DNA from: Desulfurella acetivorans A63
GTDB lineage: Bacteria; Campylobacterota_A; Desulfurellia; Desulfurellales; Desulfurellaceae
Direction of reading: 5' to 3'
Assembly (NCBI GenBank): GCA_000517565.1
Contig: CP007051.1
Location: 581,039 to 645,038 of the forward strand
Length of the DNA stretch: 64,000 nt
Every line of letters begins with the position of its first letter. The stretch's first letter is position 1. A program made the translations under genes and the position numbers. Of the stretch, positions 29,190-38,891 are shown piece by piece. The notes under the pieces were generated by a model. That model was not told where the DNA came from. It did not search any database and saw nothing but the letters and a program-made list of their open reading frames with translations.

Positions 29190-29811
29190 GCGAATTCACC
29201 GTTATATAAGTTTTAGCAAATTTTTTTGCTTCAATAATACAAAATTTTGATATTGTTTTTTTTGTTCCATATATTGGCTGAATTGTTTTTATACCAAATT
29301 TTTTATTTGATAGTTCAGTAAATAACTCAAATAATCTTGTTGGGTGAAATGAAAGTCGAAATAGGCCATTTTTTTTAATTTTAGGCGTTATTTTTTCTAG
29401 CATCTGTGAGAGCGGTAAAGTTTCAAATTTTTGCATTTCAAATTTTTTTGATATGCGAAAACTAGATTTTGTATAATAGGGTGGGTTACTTAATACTAAT
29501 TCCAAAGAATTATTTGGCAATTTCTCGATGCAATCAATAATCTCAATGTTTTTAACATTATTTATGCATATATTTTTTTGTATTATTTTAATATAATCAA
29601 CGTTTGTTTCAACTGCAAATATTTTTTCTAAATGAAACTTTTTTGATAGTAAAATTGCAATAATTCCACAACCACTGCCAAAATCGGCTGCGAATTTGAT
29701 ATGTTTTGGTAAATCTATATCGGTTAGAATAAATGGTTCGAAACTGAAACGATAGCCAAATTTTGGTTGATAAAGCTGAATAAACTTAAAATCGCAAAGT
29801 TCAAGCTCCAT
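29155..29811 (-). CDS. tRNA1(Val)-type adenine-N6 methyltransferase (TrmN6-like)
   Basis: Protein of 218 aa and Rossmann-type class I fold. The SAM motif is DFGSGCGIIAILLS (~43-56) and the N6-adenine catalytic motif is NPPYY (~108). The N-terminal YQPKFGYRFSFEPFIL is typical of the TrmN6/YfiC family acting on A37 of tRNA-Val. It overlaps galE by 11 nt. Confidence 0.85.
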   Translation of the reverse strand: MELELCDFKFIQLYQPKFGYRFSFEPFILTDIDLPKHIKFAADFGSGCGIIAILLSKKFHLEKIFAVETNVDYIKIIQKNICINNVKNIEIIDCIEKLPNNSLELVLSNPPYYTKSSFRISKKFEMQKFETLPLSQMLEKITPKIKKNGLFRLSFHPTRLFELFTELSNKKFGIKTIQPIYGTKKTISKFCIIEAKKFAKTYITVNSPIFLEDYKFSL

Positions 29812-30787
29812 AATAACTAAGTTTTTTTTCCCATTCCCACGCTGTTTGTATAATATATTCTAAATTATTATATTTAGGCTCCCATTTAAGTAATTCTTTA
29901 ATTTTATCATTTGAAGCTACAAGATAGGCTGGATCACCTTGTCGTCTTTTTGCTTCAACAACCTTAAAATCAATCTTTGTTACTTCTTTGACTTTATTAA
30001 TCACTTCTTTTACAGAATAGCCCTTTGAGTAACCAACATTGAAAGCTTCATTTTTTATATTGTTAAAAAGTGCTTTAAGTGAAAGCAGGTGTGCAAAAGC
30101 CAGATCATCAACGTGTATATAATCTCTTATACAGGTACCATCTGGTGTAGGATAATCTGTTCCGTATATTTCTAATTTTTCAAATTTACCTTTGGCAGTC
30201 TTTAGGGCCCTTGTTATCAAGTGCGTAGCAAATTTGTATGCCTGTCCAATTTGTGCATCTTTGTCAGCGCCAGCAGCATTAAAATACCTTAGCGCAATGT
30301 ACTCAATTTGATTTGCGAAAGCCATATCGGATAATATTTTTTCTATCATTAATTTTGTTTGACCGTATGGGTTAATAGGCAAAGTCTGGCATGTTTCTTT
30401 TACGGGATTGTTGTCTTTTGGTATTCCGTAAACTGCAGCACTTGATGAAAATACAATTTTGTTTACATTGTTTTTTATCATAGCATTTAGTAGGTTGATT
30501 GTATTTTTTACATTGTTTGAATAGTACAAAATGGGGTTTACAACAGATTCTCCAACTTGTATTGATGCTGCAAAGTGAATGACTGCATCTGGCTTGAAGT
30601 AAACAATTGCTTTATTTATAGCATCTATGTCTTCTAAATCACCTACAAATAATTTTTCGCCCAGTAAAGCCCATTTATGTCCAGTTGATAGATTGTCAAA
30701 TGTTAGTGTATCTATACCTTCATTTTTTAGAGATTTAATTGTATGAGAACCAATATAACCAGCACCACCAGTAACTAAAACTTTCAT
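29801..30787 (-). CDS. galE: UDP-glucose 4-epimerase
   Basis: Extended SDR of 328 aa. The NAD loop is GGAGYIGSHT (~7-16), SSSAAVYG and the catalytic YGQTK (~147-151) are present, and RYFNAAGADKD is GalE-specific. It supplies UDP-galactose for surface glycans. A TATAAT element and an AAGAGG lie in the 55-nt gap before it, so it may have its own promoter. Confidence 0.95.
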   Translation of the reverse strand: MKVLVTGGAGYIGSHTIKSLKNEGIDTLTFDNLSTGHKWALLGEKLFVGDLEDIDAINKAIVYFKPDAVIHFAASIQVGESVVNPILYYSNNVKNTINLLNAMIKNNVNKIVFSSSAAVYGIPKDNNPVKETCQTLPINPYGQTKLMIEKILSDMAFANQIEYIALRYFNAAGADKDAQIGQAYKFATHLITRALKTAKGKFEKLEIYGTDYPTPDGTCIRDYIHVDDLAFAHLLSLKALFNNIKNEAFNVGYSKGYSVKEVINKVKEVTKIDFKVVEAKRRQGDPAYLVASNDKIKELLKWEPKYNNLEYIIQTAWEWEKKLSYYGA

Positions 30788-30842
30788 TATTATTTTACCT
30801 CTTAGTTGACATAATGTAAATTATACGAAGTTAAATATTTTT

Positions 30843-31757
30843 CTAAATCTGATTCAACCAATATGGTTTTAAAAAGCCTAAATCTTCCAATACTTGCACT
30901 TCTTGCTTTGGAGAACCAATTATTACATAAGATTTTTTATCTTTTAATAAACTTGAAACAAGTTTATAATTTAAATTGTGACCTGATTTATATGCGATAT
31001 AATGAGCTTTTAAATCATAATTTAAAATTGATAAGTCTCCAATCGCATCAAGTATTTTATGTCTTACAAATTCATTTTCATACCTAAGGGGATCTTCATT
31101 AATTACACCGTAATCATCAACCACAACTGCATTGTCAAGGCTTCCGCCAAGTGCTAAATTATTTTGCTGCATATATTCAATGTCTCTTAAAAAACAAAAA
31201 GTTCTTGCCTTGCTTATTTCTTTAATAAAACTTTGTTCATTAACTTCAAGTTCATATTTTTGTTTATTAATGAAAGTACCTTCAAATGAAATTGCATAAC
31301 TTATTTTAAATTTTCTACATGGCACAAGTGCGACAAATTTACCATTTTCTTTAATTTTTACAGGCTTTGTTATTATTAAAACTTTTTTATAATGTTTTTG
31401 CTCAACATAGGAAGCATTTTTTAATAAATATACCCATGGAGCACTAGAACCATCCAATATAGGCACTTCTTCATTATCTATTCTTATAATGCAGTTATCT
31501 ATATTTAATGCATACAAACTTGCAAGCAAATGTTCAACAGTTTTAACATAGACTCCATTTAAACCTATTGTAGTGGATAAAGTTGTATCTACAACATTGT
31601 TTTGATTTACCGGTATTAGAACGTTTTTATCTGTTCTATAAAAAACTATGCCTGTATCATCTGGAGCTGGTTCTATTATAACATCAACTTTTTTCCCAGT
31701 ATGGACGCCTATACCAGAAACTTTCACAATTTCTTTAATTGTTCTTTGTTTTCTCAA
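30843..31757 (-). CDS. lpxC: UDP-3-O-acyl-N-acetylglucosamine deacetylase LpxC
   Basis: Committed step of lipid A synthesis, a zinc amidase. Zinc ligands sit in VKTVEHLL (first His), VRHKILDAIGD (His and Asp) and the catalytic region SGHNLNY. I place the start at TTG 31757 (304 codons) because GGAGG lies 6 nt upstream and the product begins at the family N-terminus RKQRTIKEIVKVSGIGVHTG. It overlaps carA by 23 nt. Confidence 0.95.
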   Translation of the reverse strand: MRKQRTIKEIVKVSGIGVHTGKKVDVIIEPAPDDTGIVFYRTDKNVLIPVNQNNVVDTTLSTTIGLNGVYVKTVEHLLASLYALNIDNCIIRIDNEEVPILDGSSAPWVYLLKNASYVEQKHYKKVLIITKPVKIKENGKFVALVPCRKFKISYAISFEGTFINKQKYELEVNEQSFIKEISKARTFCFLRDIEYMQQNNLALGGSLDNAVVVDDYGVINEDPLRYENEFVRHKILDAIGDLSILNYDLKAHYIAYKSGHNLNYKLVSSLLKDKKSYVIIGSPKQEVQVLEDLGFLKPYWLNQI

Positions 31758-32889
31758 TTTCGCCTCCTGTAACCATTTTATAAAACTCATCAAAAAGATA
31801 ATTTGAATCGTGAGGTCCAGCACTGGCTTCTGGGTGGTATTGAACAGCAAATATTGGTAATTTTTTGTGCTTTATGCCTTCTATGCTATTATCGTTTAGA
31901 TTCTTATGTGTTATTTCAAAATCATTTTTTAATAAACTATCTTCTGTAGCTGCATAATTATGGTTTTGAACAGTTATTTCTATTTTTTCAGTAAGTAAAT
32001 TTTTAACGGGATGATTTGCTCCATGATGACCAAATTTTAATTTATAAATTTCTGCGTTAAAAATTCTGGCAATTATTTGTAATCCAAAACAAATACCAAA
32101 TGTTGGATATTCTAAAATTGTTTTTTTTACTTCTGTTAAGTGTTTATCACTAAGACCTCTTGGGTCTCCTGGTCCATTGGATAAAAAAATAGCATCAGGT
32201 GATAATTTTTTAATATCTTCGTATGTAGTGTAAGCATTTACAACCATTACTTCAAAACCTGTGCTATATAGGTGTCGTAAAATATTTCTTTTTGTGCCAA
32301 AATCGAATACTATAACTCTGGGTCTTTTTTGTATATTTTTTGTTTGCGTTTTGTTTTCAAAATCAAAGTGATATAATGGTTCGTCCCATCTATATGAAGT
32401 TGAGCATGTAACATATTGTACTAAATCTTTTCCCACAATTGTGCCTAAATTTTTAGATTTAGCTATAAGTTCATTTTTTGTGAGTTCTTCAGTTGTTATC
32501 ATGCCCATCATACTACCGTATTCACGTAAAATTTTGGTCAAATACCTTGTATCTATATCCGAAATGCCAACTATTGAGTACATTTTAAGATACTCATCAA
32601 GTGTATATTTGCTTCTGAAATTTGAGGCTATTGGAGACAATTCTTTTATAATAAAACCTTCAACTGTTGGTTTTTCACTTTCAAGATCTATATCATTTGT
32701 TCCATAATTGCCAATTTGGGGGTATGTCATAAGTACAATTTGACCTTTATATGAAGGATCTGTAAGTATTTCCTGGTAACCGCTCATGCTTGTATTGAAT
32801 ACAATTTCACCTATTGTCGTACCTTGAGCACCAAATGACTTTCCTTCAAATATAGTGCCATTTTCCAAAACTAAATAAGCTTTTGTCAT
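31735..32889 (-). CDS. carA: Carbamoyl-phosphate synthase small subunit
   Basis: Glutamine amidotransferase of 384 aa that feeds ammonia to CarB for arginine and pyrimidine synthesis. The N-terminal domain has GTTIGEIVFNTSMSGYQEILTDPSY. The class I nucleophile Cys is in FGICFGLQ, and the His/Glu pair in QYHPEAS. carB is not in the window. It overlaps the downstream DUF507 gene by 4 nt upstream of its start. Confidence 0.97.
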   Translation of the reverse strand: MTKAYLVLENGTIFEGKSFGAQGTTIGEIVFNTSMSGYQEILTDPSYKGQIVLMTYPQIGNYGTNDIDLESEKPTVEGFIIKELSPIASNFRSKYTLDEYLKMYSIVGISDIDTRYLTKILREYGSMMGMITTEELTKNELIAKSKNLGTIVGKDLVQYVTCSTSYRWDEPLYHFDFENKTQTKNIQKRPRVIVFDFGTKRNILRHLYSTGFEVMVVNAYTTYEDIKKLSPDAIFLSNGPGDPRGLSDKHLTEVKKTILEYPTFGICFGLQIIARIFNAEIYKLKFGHHGANHPVKNLLTEKIEITVQNHNYAATEDSLLKNDFEITHKNLNDNSIEGIKHKKLPIFAVQYHPEASAGPHDSNYLFDEFYKMVTGGEIEKTKNN

Positions 32890-33161
32890 TTTAATAACCT
32901 TTTATTTAACTCTTGTTCGTATATCTGATTAAACGTTATATCCCACTCAATGCTTCCAGCCATAATTTTCTTTTTCTTTTTAATTTCTTCCAAAGCAGCT
33001 TCGTAAGCTTGAATATTTATTTTAAAATAATCCTCAATAACATTTTCAATCTCTGACAATAGAATATCTCTTGATACTAAAAAGTCAACCACTTTGTTGT
33101 TTTCTAGATTTTTTACTATATTTCTAGCTATATTGCGTATTCTATCCTTTGAGTATTTCAT
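32886..33161 (-). CDS. DUF507 family protein (copy 1)
   Basis: Protein of 91 aa, highly charged, with mostly helical heptads. It resembles the neighbouring 93-aa protein, with the same pattern of an N-terminal I-x2-IA-x-IV-N-L segment, a central 'VEDYFK'-like acidic helix and a Q-E-L-N-K/R end. DUF507 is of unknown function. Overlaps of 4 nt on both sides tie it to carA and copy 2. Confidence 0.75.
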   Translation of the reverse strand: MKYSKDRIRNIARNIVKNLENNKVVDFLVSRDILLSEIENVIEDYFKINIQAYEAALEEIKKKKKIMAGSIEWDITFNQIYEQELNKRLLK

Positions 33162-33439
33162 AAAACAAATCCTTCTCTTTCTGCAATTTTTCGTTTTATC
33201 ATTTGAAAAAATTTTGTTTGATCAATATTTTCCTGTTTTATTTGTTCTTTGTAGTTTTCAATGTACAAAAGTGTTTTTTGATCAATTTCTTTTTCTCTTT
33301 GAGCATCTTGTTCTAAAGTTTGTTTAACAAAATCTACTATTACCGGCTTATCTTTTTTTAATTGAATAAGGCCTTTTCTAATAAGAGTATTGACAATTTT
33401 ATCAGCTATAAAATAGATTTCTTTTTCATTTAATGCCAT
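33158..33439 (-). CDS. DUF507 family protein (copy 2)
   Basis: Protein of 93 aa, rich in Lys/Glu/Gln, with an N-terminal IYFIADKIVNTLIRKGLI segment and a long basic helix ending in MIKRKIAEREG. Tandem DUF507 copies are likely to work together. No known role. The gene starts directly downstream of plsY. Confidence 0.75.
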   Translation of the reverse strand: MALNEKEIYFIADKIVNTLIRKGLIQLKKDKPVIVDFVKQTLEQDAQREKEIDQKTLLYIENYKEQIKQENIDQTKFFQMIKRKIAEREGFVL

Positions 33440-33441
33440 AT

Positions 33442-34041
33442 TTAAACTCTCCCTTCGATTTTATGTTCTTTTCCTTCTAATATTCTTTTTATATTGCTGA
33501 AATGTCTAATTATCATTAGACATAATAAAATTAAAAAAGTGATTTTTACTTTAATGCTTGTTTCAAATATTAAAACAAGCAGAACCGTAATGCTAAACGA
33601 CAATAAAGAAGCAAGGGAGGCGTATTTTGTGATTTTTAAAATAATTAGCCATAGCAGTAAACCAATGTAAGCATAGTTAGAGTATATAAGTATGCTACCA
33701 TATGTTGTAGCTACACCTTTTCCGCCTTTAAATTTTAAGAAAATTGAAAAATCATGTCCTAAAACTACAGACACTATCGAAACAGGTACTAAAATTTCTT
33801 TTAAATTTTGAGCAAAAGGGATTTTTTCAACACATAAAACTACAATAAAACCTTTTGCCATATCAAATAGTAGAGTAAGTAAAGCCTCTTTTTTGCCAAG
33901 AACTCTATACGCATTTGATGCGCCAATATTACCACTACCAGTGGATTTTAAATCTATACCTTTAGTTTTTCCTATCAAATAACCAGAAGGTATACTCCCA
34001 ATCAAAAAAGAAAAAAAAGCAATTAAAAATATTAGGCCCAA
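33442..34041 (-). CDS. plsY: Acyl-phosphate:glycerol-3-phosphate acyltransferase PlsY
   Basis: Membrane acyltransferase of 199 aa that makes lysophosphatidic acid from acyl phosphate. It has five or more helices and the three family motifs: SIPSGYLIGK, GSGNIGASNAYRVLGKK and FKGGKGVATTYG. Confidence 0.96.
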   Translation of the reverse strand: MGLIFLIAFFSFLIGSIPSGYLIGKTKGIDLKSTGSGNIGASNAYRVLGKKEALLTLLFDMAKGFIVVLCVEKIPFAQNLKEILVPVSIVSVVLGHDFSIFLKFKGGKGVATTYGSILIYSNYAYIGLLLWLIILKITKYASLASLLSFSITVLLVLIFETSIKVKITFLILLCLMIIRHFSNIKRILEGKEHKIEGRV

Positions 34042-34045
34042 TTTT

Positions 34046-35167
34046 CTACTCTTCTTTATTTCTTATGTAAGTTGGTATATCAAATTTATCTTCAATTGGC
34101 ATTTCAGATATTTTCCTTATTTCATTGAAGTAATTTTTATCTATATTTTTATACTTTATATTGGTTTTTTTTATTGAATCTTTATTTTTTTCTTCAAAAC
34201 CAGTTGCAATAATTGTTACTCTTACTTTATCTTCTAATGCATCATTGACAATAAAACCATATTTAAATATTGCTTGCTCATTCATGGCATTTTGGATTAT
34301 GCTAGCCGCTTCTTCCAATTCTTGTAATCCAAAATTACTGCTTGCTGTGATATTCATTAAAATACCTTTTGCGCCTTCAATGCTAGTATTTTCAAGCAAA
34401 GGGTTTGATATTGCCATTTCTGTAGCTATTTTAATTCTGTTATCGCCAGTTGCTTCACCTATTCCCATTAGAGCAATACCTTTTTCACTCATTATTGTTT
34501 GTGCATCTGCAAAATCAATATTAATAATAAATGAAGCATTATCAGAAGGTTTTTGAACAAGTTCAACTATACTTTGTACTGCTTGTCTTAAAATATCATC
34601 AACTTTTTTAAAAGCATCAATAAGTGTTAAATTTTTGTAAAAATCAAACAGTTTTTGATTAGGTACGATAATTATACTATCAACAATTTGTTTAAGCGAT
34701 TCTAAGCCTTCTTTAGCAATTTTTTCTTTATTTTTTCCTTCATAGCTGAATGGTTTTGTTACAACACCAATTGTTAGTGCCCCTAATTCTTTAGCTACCT
34801 TTGCTATTATTGGGCTTGCGCCTGTGCCTGTGCCACCTCCCATTCCTGCTGTTATAAAAACCATATCAGCGCCTTGAAGTGTTTTTTTGATATCTTCAAT
34901 GCTTTCTTCTGCGGCTTGTTTGCCTTTTTGAGGATCACTGCCTGCACCTAAGCCTTTTGTTAAATTAACACCGATTTGTAATTTATTTGGGGCCAAAGAT
35001 AAATCCAAAGCTTGTTTATCTGTGTTAATTGATATGAATTCTACATGTTTTATTCCATATTTAACCATATTGTTTACTGCGTTAGAACCACCACCGCCTA
35101 CGCCAACAACCTTTATAATAGCCCCATCACGAAATGTCTCAGTTATTTTTTGCTTTGAATCACTCAT
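34046..35167 (-). CDS. ftsZ: Cell-division GTPase FtsZ
   Basis: Tubulin-like ring protein of 373 aa. It has the [11 protein letters not shown] loop near 24, the signature [13 protein letters not shown] near 112, and the T7 region [11 protein letters not shown]. The C-terminal tail ends [11 protein letters not shown], the conserved peptide that binds FtsA. It starts directly after the ftsA stop. Confidence 0.98.
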   Translation of the reverse strand: MSDSKQKITETFRDGAIIKVVGVGGGGSNAVNNMVKYGIKHVEFISINTDKQALDLSLAPNKLQIGVNLTKGLGAGSDPQKGKQAAEESIEDIKKTLQGADMVFITAGMGGGTGTGASPIIAKVAKELGALTIGVVTKPFSYEGKNKEKIAKEGLESLKQIVDSIIIVPNQKLFDFYKNLTLIDAFKKVDDILRQAVQSIVELVQKPSDNASFIINIDFADAQTIMSEKGIALMGIGEATGDNRIKIATEMAISNPLLENTSIEGAKGILMNITASSNFGLQELEEAASIIQNAMNEQAIFKYGFIVNDALEDKVRVTIIATGFEEKNKDSIKKTNIKYKNIDKNYFNEIRKISEMPIEDKFDIPTYIRNKEE

Positions 35168-36406
35168 TTAAAACATCTCCTTAATCCATTTCTTCATTTT
35201 CGAAATAATTGAAGAAAAAGACGTATCACCACTATTTGGTGTTGCCAAAACATCACCTTTTTCTTGTCTATTTTCTACTGCATACATTGTAAGACCAATA
35301 GCCGTTGAATACATTGGGTTATTCAATGCATCTTTTATACCACCAATGTTTATAGGATAGCCTACCCTAACAGGTAATTTAAATATGTTTTCCGCTAAAT
35401 CTGTTATATTTTCAAGCATAGCAGTTCCACCAGTTAAAACTACACCAGCACCTAATAGTCCTAAAATATTCATTTTATCAAGTTCTTCTTTCACTAAAGA
35501 AAATATTTCTTCTATTCTTGGTTCTATTACTTGAGCTAAATCACTTTTGTAGATTTGTTTAATTTTTGATGAAAAATTTCTTTGAAGTTCGATTGTTTCG
35601 TCTTCATAGTTACCTTCTATCATGGCTGTACCATAGTTGATTTTTAAATTTTCCGCTTCTTTATATGGCAGTCTGAATGCTACGGAAATGTCATTTGTTA
35701 TATGATCTCCACCAATTGATAAAACAAAAGTATGTCTTAGTGAATTGTTTAAAAATACAGCTACATCAGTAGTGCCACCGCCAATATCAACCAAACAAAC
35801 TCCAATATCTTTTTCATCTTGTGTTAATACAGCAAGTGATGATGCTATTGGTTGCAAAACAATATCAACTACATTTAAACTACTTTTTTGGCAGCATTTT
35901 ATAATATTTTGTATATTTGATACGCCACCTGTGACAACATGTACTTTGGCTTCAAGCCTGGTGCAAGACATACCAAGTGGTTCTTTTATTCCAGTTTGTT
36001 CGTCAACAATGAATTCTTGAGGTATGACATGTATAATTTCTCTATCTGGAGGAATAATAATAGCTTTAGCGCCATCAATTACCCTTTTTATATCGGCTTC
36101 TGTAACTTCGTTACCTTTTACAGCTATTACACCAGTTGAATTATATGAACGTATGTGGCTACCTGAAATGCCAGCATAGACATTTGTTATTTTAATACCG
36201 CTCATTTGTTCAGCTTTGAAGATGGATTTTTTGATTGAATCAACAGCTTGATCTATGTTTATTACAATACCTTTTCTAAGGCCGGAAGATGGGTTTGTTC
36301 CAATACCAATTATTCTTAACTCTGTTGAATCATATTTGCCTACAACTGTGCACACTTTGGTTGTACCTATGTCCAAACCTACTATAATTCTACCGCTATC
36401 TTCCAC
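35168..36406 (-). CDS. ftsA: Cell-division actin-like protein FtsA
   Basis: Membrane tether for FtsZ, 412 aa. Phosphate-1 motif GLDIGTTKV (~9-17), the 1C SHS2 domain, DIGGGTTDVAVF, and a C-terminal amphipathic membrane-targeting helix (KMKKWIKEMF). It overlaps ftsQ by 11 nt. Confidence 0.97.
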   Translation of the reverse strand: MEDSGRIIVGLDIGTTKVCTVVGKYDSTELRIIGIGTNPSSGLRKGIVINIDQAVDSIKKSIFKAEQMSGIKITNVYAGISGSHIRSYNSTGVIAVKGNEVTEADIKRVIDGAKAIIIPPDREIIHVIPQEFIVDEQTGIKEPLGMSCTRLEAKVHVVTGGVSNIQNIIKCCQKSSLNVVDIVLQPIASSLAVLTQDEKDIGVCLVDIGGGTTDVAVFLNNSLRHTFVLSIGGDHITNDISVAFRLPYKEAENLKINYGTAMIEGNYEDETIELQRNFSSKIKQIYKSDLAQVIEPRIEEIFSLVKEELDKMNILGLLGAGVVLTGGTAMLENITDLAENIFKLPVRVGYPINIGGIKDALNNPMYSTAIGLTMYAVENRQEKGDVLATPNSGDTSFSSIISKMKKWIKEMF

Positions 36407-37196
36407 TTTTTGTCTCCTTTGTTTTCCATTTTATAATAATTCTATCTGGATAACATATTGATACATTTTCAATCTTATCAGTATCGGGTAAAAGCTTTGG
36501 CCAAATTATTTCAAGCCTTTTTATGGATTTATCATAATCACAATTAAACATGTTAGCTGTTACCATAATTCCATTTTTCAAATTAACCCCAAACTTATTA
36601 TCTTCCATTATAATATAACTAATTTTTTCTAGTTTGTCTAATTTTTTGTATAAATTTACAAGCTCTAATACGACCTTTTTATTGTTAATTTGAGGCGTTA
36701 AATTTGCCATTTTAATGTGTAAAATTTTATCGACCTTAATTTTTTTAGGATCAATATTATCAGTTATATATTGACCATCATTAGAGAATAGTAACTGTTT
36801 GTTATTTACCTCTAAGATACATAATGGGGTCTTTTCATTAATATCAATATAAAGCGTATCTGGTTTAATAATAGCAATTTTTGCGTTTTCAATAAATGGA
36901 TTTTTTTTTAATTTATTGTAAACATCTAATTTTAAGTGTGAATTTAATTTTGTATTATTGGATATACCTAAACTATGGATTAGATAGTTAGATTGAAGGA
37001 TTTTATTGCCCTTTATATATACATATCGTAATTTTGATTCTTGAGAATTTTTCAAGATATAGAAAACTTGATATATTCCATAAGAAAAAACTGCAAGTAT
37101 TAATACTAATAATAGTTTTAAAAATATTTTTCTTTTAATATTAGAATAATTTTTTTTGGTTTTTTTATAAGTTTTAAAATTCTTAAAATCCTTCAT
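36396..37196 (-). CDS. ftsQ: FtsQ/DivIB-type division protein
   Basis: Protein of 266 aa from ATG 37196. It has a very basic cytoplasmic tail, one membrane span (~25-45), a POTRA domain beginning YVYIKGNKIL and an FtsQ domain (PDTLYIDINEKTPLCI). The farther start at 37232 would overlap ddl by 50 nt; 37196 gives a 14-nt overlap and a cleaner N-terminus. Divergent in sequence, but placement between ddl and ftsA is decisive. Confidence 0.88.
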   Translation of the reverse strand: MKDFKNFKTYKKTKKNYSNIKRKIFLKLLLVLILAVFSYGIYQVFYILKNSQESKLRYVYIKGNKILQSNYLIHSLGISNNTKLNSHLKLDVYNKLKKNPFIENAKIAIIKPDTLYIDINEKTPLCILEVNNKQLLFSNDGQYITDNIDPKKIKVDKILHIKMANLTPQINNKKVVLELVNLYKKLDKLEKISYIIMEDNKFGVNLKNGIMVTANMFNCDYDKSIKRLEIIWPKLLPDTDKIENVSICYPDRIIIKWKTKETKSGR

Positions 37197-38079
37197 ATGC
37201 AGATTTAAGTATTTTTTCAACAAGCATTTCAAAATTTATATTGACACTTTTTGCTGCGTTTGGTAACAGACTTGTTTGAGTCATACCAGGAATTGTATTT
37301 ATTTCTAAAACGTATGGTATGTTTTTTTCTATCATCATATCAATTCTTATTGCACCTTTACAATAAAATGCTTTATATATTGTTTTTCCAATTCTATTAA
37401 TTTCGTCAATAGTTGATTGATTTATTCTTGCGGGTATTATATATTCGGTTGCACCAGATGTGTATTTGTTTTGATAATCATAAAAGCCTTTTTTGGGTGC
37501 AATTTCTATTAAAGGTAGGCATTCTGAGTTTATCATGCTAAGTGTTACTTCTGTGCCTGTAATTTTTTCTTCAATAATTAATTCTTTAAATTGTTTTATA
37601 AGTTCGCTAAATTTTGCTTTGAGTTGAATGTCATCGTAGGCGAATTCAACACCAATTGAAGAGCCTTCATTGTTTGGTTTAATGCATACTGGAAAACTAT
37701 TTATATTAATTATATCTTTTATATCCTTTGCTAAAAGTGCGGGTTTTGTGGGTATATGATATTCTTTTAAAATAGCTTTTGTAAAAAATTTATTCATACA
37801 TACTTTACTGGTTAGTGAATTTGAACCAGTATATTTTATATTATGCATTTCAAGTGCTGCTTGAAGAGTACCGTCTTCACCAAATCCACCATGTAAAGCT
37901 ATAAAAACTACATCAGGTTTTTTCTTTAGTATTGTTTCTATACAATCTTTTTTGTTTTCGCAAATATATTTTTGCGCATCATATTTTAAATTTAAAAGAG
38001 CTTGGTGAATCGCGCTTCCGCTTCTTATTGATACTTCTCTTTCTGATGAATCACCTCCACACACAACAAGTATGCTCAT
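37183..38079 (-). CDS. ddl: D-alanine-D-alanine ligase
   Basis: ATP-grasp ligase of 298 aa. N-terminal VCGGDSSEREVSIRSG, HGGFGEDGTLQAALE and the C-terminal EINTIPGMTQTSL are all family motifs. It makes the D-Ala-D-Ala end of the wall pentapeptide. It overlaps murB by 4 nt. Confidence 0.97.
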   Translation of the reverse strand: MSILVVCGGDSSEREVSIRSGSAIHQALLNLKYDAQKYICENKKDCIETILKKKPDVVFIALHGGFGEDGTLQAALEMHNIKYTGSNSLTSKVCMNKFFTKAILKEYHIPTKPALLAKDIKDIININSFPVCIKPNNEGSSIGVEFAYDDIQLKAKFSELIKQFKELIIEEKITGTEVTLSMINSECLPLIEIAPKKGFYDYQNKYTSGATEYIIPARINQSTIDEINRIGKTIYKAFYCKGAIRIDMMIEKNIPYVLEINTIPGMTQTSLLPNAAKSVNINFEMLVEKILKSAYEGF

Positions 38080-38891
38080 AAAATTACAACCTCCTCTTCA
38101 AGCTCAACATTGAATTTTTTATAAACATTGTTTTTTATAATATCAATTAAATACAAGACATCATCTGCAGTGGCTTTGTTTAAATTTACTATATAGTTGG
38201 CATGTTTTTTGCAAATCATAGCATCACCTATAATTTTACCTTTAAGATAACATTCTTCAATTAATTTACCAGCCACCATGTTTGGTGGATTTTTAAAAAC
38301 ACTACCAAATGTACGAAGTAATGGAGCTTTTGAAAGCCTTATTTTGGTGTTTTCGTTTAATTTAGTTATGATATCGTGATAATTTGATTTTTTAAGCCTT
38401 AGACCTACTTCTAGAATAACATTATCCTTAAAATTTGAATTCCTGTAGGAAAAATAAGCATTATCTTTATGAATAGTATAAATGCCTTTATCATGATTAT
38501 AACATATGGCATACTCAAAAATATCTGAAATACTTTTTCCAAACGCACCAGCATTCATTCTAACACATCCTCCGATGCTTGCTGGAACTCCGCCTAGAAA
38601 TTCAAGGCCAGATAAACCATTTTTTATTAAAATTTTATTTATAAGACTGATTTTAGTTGATCCTCCGACAATAACCAAAGAATCTACAATATTTACATAT
38701 GAAAATGTTTTAGAAAGTTTATATAAATTTTGATGGTTTCTTATTATAATATTGCTTCCTTCGCCGACTAATTTGCCCTGCTCTATTTCATGCAAATCAT
38801 CCATATTTTCTATGACATTTAGTGTGCATGTTCCATTTTGCTTAAAAGATGTTATAAGATTGGTATTTATTTTAATTTGTTTCATTAGCAT
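38076..38891 (-). CDS. murB: UDP-N-acetylenolpyruvoylglucosamine reductase MurB
   Basis: FAD enzyme of 271 aa. GEGSNIIIR binds FAD. GGVPASIGGCVRMNAGAFG and FSYRNSNFK (catalytic Arg) are present, as is the Ser proton donor in FGSVFKNP. The N-terminal section is short compared with E. coli MurB, as in type II enzymes. It overlaps murC by 14-20 nt, with two possible starts (38891 and 38885). Confidence 0.94.
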   Translation of the reverse strand: MLMKQIKINTNLITSFKQNGTCTLNVIENMDDLHEIEQGKLVGEGSNIIIRNHQNLYKLSKTFSYVNIVDSLVIVGGSTKISLINKILIKNGLSGLEFLGGVPASIGGCVRMNAGAFGKSISDIFEYAICYNHDKGIYTIHKDNAYFSYRNSNFKDNVILEVGLRLKKSNYHDIITKLNENTKIRLSKAPLLRTFGSVFKNPPNMVAGKLIEECYLKGKIIGDAMICKKHANYIVNLNKATADDVLYLIDIIKNNVYKKFNVELEEEVVIL

